A DNA stretch of 64,000 nucleotides from Roseiarcus sp037446355 (lineage in GTDB: Bacteria; Pseudomonadota; Alphaproteobacteria; Rhizobiales; Beijerinckiaceae), in NCBI GenBank assembly GCA_037446355.1, contig JBBIIT010000003.1, positions 46,170 through 110,169 of the forward strand, read 5' to 3'. The translations under genes and the position numbers were made by a program. Below are positions 24,801-33,800 of this stretch, piece by piece (positions within the stretch are counted from its first letter, which is position 1; each line of letters begins with the position of its first letter). The notes under the pieces were generated by a model, which ran no database searches, had not been told where the DNA came from, and saw only the letters and a program-made list of their open reading frames with translations.

Positions 24801-27800
24801 GGAGCTTGATGCGCGCAACAACATCACTTTGGCCGGCAGCATGTTGGTCAATGGCGTCCTGATCGCCGGCGCCCAAATCGTGGCGGCGACCGGCGTTACG
24901 CTCGATGCCGGCTATCTGAACACCACGGCGGCGCCTACCGGCGATCAGTACGACAGCGTTTTCATCCGCGCCGGCGCAAAAGTGCGTGCAGGCGCTGCGA
25001 TCCGCATCGAAGCTGGCAACAACATAACGATCGACGGGGCCTCGGCGGTTGACGGGCCCCCGCAGCTGATCGCCGCGACCACGATCGATCTTATGGGCGG
25101 CTATCTTTCGGCGTTGTCGGGATATGACGGCAATGCGTCGACATTGAAGTTGAGCGGATCTTTCCAGGCGCAAACTTTCAACATTACAACCGGTTCGGGC
25201 AACGACGACATCGAGTTCAGCCCTACGGCTATGGCGATCGCGGGGGCCACCAATATCTCCTCGGGCGGCGGAGACGACCTCATCCACGTATTCAATTTAC
25301 CGAACATGACGACGAACGCACAGATCGCGGCTAACGCGGGCCAGATCAACGACGTCATCAATCTCGATGGCCAGAACGGCGCCGACACCTATGTTGTCGA
25401 TGCGACCGCGAGCACCGATTACGTCATCAACGTCAACGACACCGGGGCGCTCGACAGTGGCCTCAACACTCTGATAATCAACGGCGCGACGACGACTTCG
25501 GGCCAGACATTCCTATTGCGCGACACGTTCGTCGCCATCCTCAAATCCGACGGACAACAAGTCTATCAAAGGATCAACTACAACAATTCGATCACTAATC
25601 GCCTCGAAATCAACGGCGGCGCGGTCACCGGCGCCCTGGTCGACGCGAACAATCTTCCGAACAGCACCGGCGACAGCTATTATCTGGACGGCAATTCCGC
25701 GCTGACGACCATCAACGCCGGCAACGGCAACGACTTCTTCCAGGTCGGCCAGGTTTACGATCCTGCCGGTTTCGGATCGTCCGCGGGCCAGGTCGGCGCC
25801 GGCATCGGCGATGGCCTGTCGTTCACGGGCATCACCCTCGGCGGCAAGAACGAGAATCTGTCCTACGGCGTCGAGCGTTCGACGGTGCTTTACGGCGGTT
25901 CGGGAACCGATACGTTCGAAGTCTATTCGAACAAGGCCGATCTTTCGATGATTGGCGGCAGCGGCAATGATACGTTCATCGTCCGCGCGTTCCTGGTCGC
26001 GGCCGGAACGCATCTGAACGTCAAGGGCGGCACTGGTAACGATACGATCGAATACAACATCAACGCGCCGCTCGACATCGAGGGCGGCACGGGCTTCAAC
26101 ACGCTAGTGCTTCTGGGCACCGAAGCGAACGATACCTTCGTCGTCACCAAGGACGGCGTGTACGGCGCCGGGCTCAACGTCGCCTACACCAACATACAGG
26201 CGGTCACGATCGACACGCTCGAAGGCAACGACACAATCTACGTCGAAAGCACGCCGCAGAATGTCGTGACCACGATCAACGGCGGCGCGGGCGGCGACAC
26301 GTTCATCGTTGGCGGCGACGTGACGAACGCTGTCGTCTCGGCCAGCACAAAGGGAGCGTCAAGCGTGACCGACAATTCGGTCGTCAGCAACGATCCCGCC
26401 TATAACAAGATCTTCGTCCCCGGGCTCAGCGTTACGGTCGCCGGCGCCGGCGGCGCGATCATCACACCGCCGAGCCAGGCGGTCGTCCACGTCAACGATC
26501 CCGCCTCGATCACGAGCTTCACGGTTTCCGCGCCGTCCGCGCTTTTGGCGGGCAATGTCGCCTATGTGAATATTTCACCCTCGCTCCCCTCCGCCGAATG
26601 GGCCGCGATGGGCGCGGCGGTGCTACAGGTGTCGGTCGACGGCGGAACGACCTGGAATTCGACCGGACAGGTCAAGTTTGTCGGCGGCGTGACCGGACCG
26701 CAAACGGTCCTGCTGCGCGCGGCGCCGATTCCGGCAAATGACACTTACTATCGAGACGAAACCATCGTCGTGGCGGCCAATGTCGTCAGCACGGATCAGC
26801 CAACGCTGGACTCCCTGGTGACGCCAAGCGTCAAGGTCACCGTCAAGGCGAGCGCGACCGGGTTGATCATCGACCAAAGCCTGGCGTCAACCACGATCAC
26901 CGCCGGCCCCAGCGCTGCGAATCAGACCAGCTACACCTATAATCTGTCGCTAAATCAACAACTGACCGGCAGCCAGACCGTAACCGTAAATCTGGTCGAT
27001 CCCACAGCCGCCACTGACGGCGTCGTGCTCACGCAAAACGGCGCCCCGGTGACGTCGGTCACCTTCAACGCCACAAATTGGAACACGCCGCAGCAGATCA
27101 CGGTGATGTCGACGCTATCAGGCCTGCATGGCGAGACGCCGGTCACCATCCAGAACGTCATCAACAATGTCGACGCCGGCGACGTGAACCTCAAGATCGC
27201 CGCGACCAACACTCCTGGCGTGTTGTTGTTGACGCCGCAGGGCGCCGCCGTCACTTCCAACGCCCCCAACGGCGCCTACAGTTATCAGATGGTTCTCACC
27301 CAGGCGCCGACGGCCGACGTCACGGTCAATCTGCTGGGCGACGGCCAGACCGTCGCCAGCAGCGCCGCAACCGGATTCAACGCGAACAATCAAACGCTGA
27401 CGTTCACCTCGGCGAACTGGAATGTGCCGGTCACGATCACGCTGACGCCGAACGCGAACTACACGCCGCCCGCGTCCAGCGGTTCGGGTAACGCCGCGAA
27501 CACGTTGCTGCCATTCCCGAATGGTCCGCACACGCTCGCGCAAATCAATGGGCCCCTGATCATCGACGGCGGCACGCAGCCGGGGCAGCCGACGCTGATC
27601 TCAGCCGTGACGCTACCCTACGAGACTCAAAATATTCCGGTAGTCGAACCTGCGAATGTCGTGGGCCAGGGAGTCGGCGCTCACGTGGCCGACGTGTTGC
27701 AGGTCTATGCGGACGGCAATACGGCGAACCTCACGGGCGCGCTGACGACCATCACGGCCGGCAGTCTGTTCGGCGGCGTCGGCGACAATATCAGCGGTCT

Positions 27801-30800
27801 GGGAATGCCGACCAGCAACCAGACAATTACGTTCCACAACCCGACGACAGGGGTGACGACGCAATACGAAGGCGGAATCAATTTCGTCAACCTCGACGCG
27901 ATCCAGATTCTCATGGGCACGGGGAACGACACTTTCACGATCGACACCACCGCGCCGACGATCAATGTCGACAACAACAACATCCAGACGATGATGGTCA
28001 TCGAAGGCGGCGGCGGCTCGAACACGATCAACGTCGTGGCGAGCAGCGACCCGCTGGTGCTCTACGGCAACGAGTCCGCGACTGGTTACGAGTTCAATTC
28101 CGCGCCCGGAGCGATCACCGGCAACGGCTATCAGTTCACCAACTTCGGCTCCGACACCATCAACGCCTCGGGCGCGACAGGAACGGTCGTGATCGTCGGC
28201 GGGCCCAACAACGATGTGCTGACAGGCGGAACGGGCGTCAATTGGATCTTCGGCGGTCTGGGCAGCGACACCATTTCGGCGGCGGGTGCGCAAAACTACA
28301 TATTTGGCGACTCCAGCGCGACCGTCGGCGAATTCGACCCGGCGCCGATCCAGCCGGCGCTGAATCCCAACGCGATGACCAACAATCTGTGGAGTCGCTT
28401 GCTGACTATCGACAATACGGGAACGACGGCGGGCGACAACACCATCACCGTGACGGGGTCTGGAAGCAGCGACGTCATCGGCGCTTACGGCGTTATCGAT
28501 ATCGTTGGCCAGTCTGCCGGCGTGGTCGACCCGTTCGCGAGCCTTGGCGCCGAATCGATCACAAAGATCGCCTCGGTCAACACCGCGATCGGCGGCGACA
28601 ATATAATTACGGTCGCAAATAATGACGTGGTCATCGGCGGGGCGGGGAACAACCAAATTGTGGTCGGCGCGGTCGGCGCCGACGTCATTTTCGGCGCCAA
28701 CGGTGAGGCCGACTATTCCAATGGCGTTCTGGTGAGCGTCAGGAGCCTCGATCCGCTCCATGGCGGCAACGATACGATTTCCGGTCCCGTGGTGAATGGC
28801 GCTCTTACCGCGGGCGGCTCTGGCGGGAGCGTCGTGATCGGCGGCGTCGGCAGCGACACCATCTACATGGGCGGCTCCGGCAATACGATTGTCGGCCATG
28901 ACGGGTGGGCGACGTTCACCTCGATCGGCGCGATCTCGACGATCACGACGCTCGATCCGAGCTATGGTGCGCCCAACTCGATCACGGTCTCTGGCGGCGG
29001 CAATACCGTCTTCGGCGGCACGGGCTCCTCGCTCATCACCTTGGGCGGCGGCGGCAACGTCGTCGTCGGCGACAACGGCAACGCCAACTTCCAGGCGGGC
29101 ATTCTCACCTTCATCATGACGACCGATCAAACGGTCCGCGGCAACAATACGATCCTCGTGAATGGCAGCGGCGGCAACGTCATCTTTGGCGGCTCGGGCG
29201 CGGATGCGATCACGGTCAACGGCAGCGGCGCCAATGTGATCTTTGGCGACAACGGCGCCGCGACGTTCGTCAATGGCGTGCTGACGCACATCGAGTCGAT
29301 AGCGCAGACCGCGGCGGCCACCGGAGGGTTGCCGAGTACGCAATCGAATTCGTCGGGGACCGTCTACGGCGGAGACGACACGATCAAGGTCGGCGACGGC
29401 GCCAACGTGATCGTCGGGGGGCTGGGGGCGAACAACATCTCCACCGGCAATGGCGCCAATATCGTATTGGGCGATAGCGGCGCGGCCATATTCACCCTCG
29501 CGGGCGTGCTGACCGCGATCTATTCGACCTTCGGCGGCGCCGCCGCGGGAGGCACTGTCAGCACCGGCACGTCCAATAACGACACGATCACGCTCGGCAA
29601 CGGCAACAACGTCGTGATCGGCGGCGCGGGGTCGGACAGCATCGTGCTGGGGACAGGTTCGGATGTGGTGATCGGCAACGATGGCGAGGCGCTATTCACG
29701 AATGGCGCGCTCACCTACATCACGTCCACCGATGGGCTTCTCGGCTACGGCGGCGCCGACACGATAACGGGCCCCAACGGAACGCCCGGCGGTTCGGGTG
29801 GCAGCACGATTATCGGCGGCATCGGCGACAATACGATATCGATCGGCGGCAATCACAACACGATCATCGGCCACGACGGAAAAGTGCTGTTCAACGCCGC
29901 CGGGCAGTTGTTGTGGGCGATGACGTCGGATCCAAGCGTCGGCGGCGATGATTCCATCAACGTCGTCGGCGACGGCAACGTGATATTCGGAGGCACGGGG
30001 AACGATACGATCACGGTTTCGTCGATTCCCGGCTCCATTCCCAACGGCAACATCATTGTCGGCGACAACGGCGCCGCGTACTTCGTCAACGCCATCCTTA
30101 CGCAGATATTCTCGACCGATCCGACCTACGGCGGCAACAACACCATCACCGCGGGCGATGGTAATAACATCGTCATCGGCGGCTCCGGCTCGGACCGCAT
30201 CACGCTCGGCAATGGCTCTAATATTGTCCTTGGCGACAATGGCGAGATCGACTTCACCAACGCCGGAGTGATCACCGCGATAAAGACCACCTACGCCGCC
30301 ATCGGCGGCCAGGACACCATCTTCATCGGCGCCGCGAATACGGTCACGAAAGGCCAGAATGTCGTCATGGGCGGCGCCGGCGCCGATACCATCACGATCA
30401 ACGGCTCGGGCGCCAATATCGTGCTCGGGGACAATGGCGAGGCGGACTTCGCGAACGGCTTCCTCACTTCGGTTTACAGCACGTTCGTCACCATCGGCGG
30501 CGACGACACGATCGCGATCAACGGCGACGGCGCGAACATCGTCATCGGCGGGATCGGCGCCGACAACATCGCGATTTCGGGCGTTGGCGCGAATTTCGTG
30601 ATCGGCGATAGTGGCCACGTCGACTTCAGCGCGGGATTCGTGACGCAAGTCTACACGATCGCGGCGACAGCCATCGGCGGCGGAACCGTCGGGACGGGAA
30701 CCAGCAGCGACGACACGATCAAAGTCGGCGACGGCGCCAACTTGATCTTCGGCGGCTCCGGCGCCGACACAATCACCGCCGGAAACGGCAACAATGTCAT

Positions 30801-33800
30801 CGTCGGCGACAACGGTGAGGCGATCTATGCGCTCGGCGTGCTCGCGAGCGTCACCTCCACGGACACCTCCGTCGGCGGCGACGACGTGATCAGGGCCGGC
30901 AACGGCAATAACATCGTGTTCGGCGGCGCCGGCGCCAACAACATCACCCTCGGCGACGGGCAAAACGCCGTGGCCGGCGGCAACGGCTTCGCGCAATTCT
31001 CGAGCGCGGGCGTCCTGCAGGCGATCTATTCCATCGCGCCGGATGCGACGTTCGGCGGCACGCCCGACAGTGGGTCGTCCAACAACAACACCATTTCCGT
31101 CGGCAACGGCAATGACGTCGTCATCGGCGGGTCCGGCTCCAATCGGATCACGGCGGGCAATGGCAACAACTACATCCTCGGCGCGAACGGGGAAGTTCAG
31201 TATGTCGTCGTCGGCGGCGTGAACCTGGTCAGTCGTGCGCAGTCGACCTGGCAGCTCTGGGCCGGATCGAACACGATCGTCGCAGGCGACGGCAGCAACT
31301 CGATCATCGGCGGCAGTTTCTCCAACACGATCACCTCGGGTAATGGCGTCGGCAATATCATCCTCGGCCACAATGGCGAGATCGTGCAGGCGTTCGGCGC
31401 GAGCGGCGCTCCCGTCAAGAATTCGGATGGCGCGTTCCACCGCGACATCGTGCTCGAAGAGATTGCGACGATCACCGGCGTGGTTGCTCTAGATAGCGCC
31501 GGCGCGGCGTCCGTGGCGGAATCGGCCGCGCTGACCAGCGCCGATCTCGTGTTGCTCGCCGGCGCGTTCAACGCCGACGGTTCGCGCGCGATGCTGCCGG
31601 TCTCCGCGAACAGGCCGGTCAGCGCCTGGGAGGTGCAGGCGCTCCTGCTCACCCTGATGGCCGCCGCCAACGACACGATCACCACCGGCAGCGGCAATGA
31701 CGCCGTCGTCATAGGCCAGGGTGGGAACAATACGATCACGGCCAAGGGCGGCAACGACTTCCTGTTCGGCAATTGGGCGTCGAACACGCTTCCGTTCGCC
31801 ACCGACTTGCCCTCGATCGTCAACGCGATTGTCATCGTGGCCGCTCCCGGGGACGCGGCCATCGCCGCGCAACTGCCGGTCGGCGGCGCGATCGTCGTTC
31901 CGAACGTAAACTTGCAGCCGTCGGCGCTCACGAACATGGCGCCTCAACTCGAGACGCCGCCGAGCGGATTCGGGACGCTGAACTCCCTCGCGGAGGGCGG
32001 ACCGCTCTCGCTCGGCGGCGGGCAGAGCCTGCAGATTTACGCCTCCGTCGTGCCGTCGGCGCTCCACGGCTCGCCGGCCCTGCCGGGGTCGAACACCATC
32101 AACGGCGGGTCCGGCAATGATGTGATCTTCGGAAACTTCGGCCAGCTCGGCGCGCTTACCAGCACCGGTGTCGCCGCGATCGACGCGCAACTTCAGGGTC
32201 TGTCGGTTTCCATGCTTGGGATGCTGAAGGAATATTCGGCGTTGTCCGTGGCGCAGTACACGTTGGACGCGGCGAATTCCCAGGCCGCTCCGGCCGCGAT
32301 CATCGCCACTGAAAACAATACGATCAACGTCGGCGCCGGCAACAATTTGGTGTTCGGCAATGCCGGCTATTACCTGATGCCGGGGATTTCCGTCGGGGGT
32401 AGCGCCTCTGGTTCGCTGGCGGCCGACGCGTTGGCGTTCGACACTTATCTCCTGAACATGCAGGAGGTGATGGCCGACATGTCGTTCGTCGCGCACGAGG
32501 CGGGCCAGAGCGTCATCGCCAGTTTCGCGACCAGCCCCGCCGCCGCAGCGGCGGGCTTCACCGGTGTGTTCAATCCGGCCGCGCCGCTTCGGCCCTCCCT
32601 CGCCAAGTTGGAGCTAGGCAACGACACGATCACCGTCAACGGCGGCGGTCGCAATGTCATCATAGGCGACAGCGGTTTCGTCATCATGCCGAGCGTCAAC
32701 GTGACGATCTCGAACTGGGCGGCCGGTCAGACCCAGGCCACGCTCACGTCCGTGGCGACGAGCCTCGCGGCGCTGGAATCCTCGTACGGCGCATCGCTGA
32801 AATCGCAATTCGCCGCGGATCATCCTTTTGCGGCTGACAACAGCGCGGCTTCGCAGTTCCTCTTCGCCGGCGGCTTTGGCATCCAGATCGACATCGGCAA
32901 CGACACGATTTCGGGCGGCGGCGGCAACAGCGTCCTCATCGGTGATAACGCGCTCATGCTCGATCCAATCATCGGGCCCGGCGCGACAGGGCAGGCCAAT
33001 TCGCCGGCGATGCAAGCGATCATGGACACGGCCGTGGACCGACTTTTCCTCGGCCCGGTTTCGGTCGGGCCGGCCACCGCGGAATCGTGGGGCGTCACGG
33101 CGCTTCTCTCGGTCAGCGGCGCGGCGGACTGGTCGTCTTCGGGCGGCTATGTCTTCAATGGGGCGAAGAACAGCGTGACACTCGGCAGCGATACGATCAG
33201 CACCGGCGCCGGGTCGGATCTGGTCTATGGCGATCTCGGAGTCATTCTGCCGAATCTCGGAGCGAATTCGGGGCTCGCGTCGAGCTTCTTTGTCTATGCT
33301 TCCGGCGAACCCGGCGGCACCTCGACTGCGAACTTCAACTATGTCTACGGCTTCGGCGTGTTCGGTTCACTGCACCATTGGCAGAGCGCCCCGGGAACGC
33401 CTTCGACGTTCAACGTCGACGCCGACTTCATAACCGGCGGATCGGGCAATAGCGTTATTTTCGGCCAGCTCGGCGACGACACGATTATCGGCGGTTCAGG
33501 CAACCAGCAGATCTCAGGGGGCTGGGGCTTCAACACCATCACGGTCGGCACGGGCGTCAATTATATCGCGTTCAACCGCGCGACGGACACGGTGATCATG
33601 ACCCCCGGCGGCACGGACATTGCGCGCTCTTCTCTTAATATCGGCGCAGGCAGCTCGATCGTGGCTTATCCCTGGATTCAATCGAACTCCCCAGAGCTTC
33701 GCGACATGATCGCCGCCGGCATGATCGCGTCGCCGCCCGCAGTAAATTCGCAAGTGGCGACGCTCGTCGCCCAATTGCCGCCGATACTGGAATATCTGCC

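Larger units (their letters stand above)
18300..25180 (+). other. Filamentous-haemagglutinin-like beta region of giant protein
   Basis: The sequence becomes less periodic but keeps beta-helix-like strands with Asn and Gly turns, for example NITAGED, LTLNWGQ and ARNNITLAGS. It includes stretches typical of filamentous haemagglutinin-like proteins, such as INAPNGDI-type and GGNVTIISGG-type rungs. Two helical inserts interrupt it (listed separately). It probably extends a stalk, judged from composition only. Confidence 0.55.
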
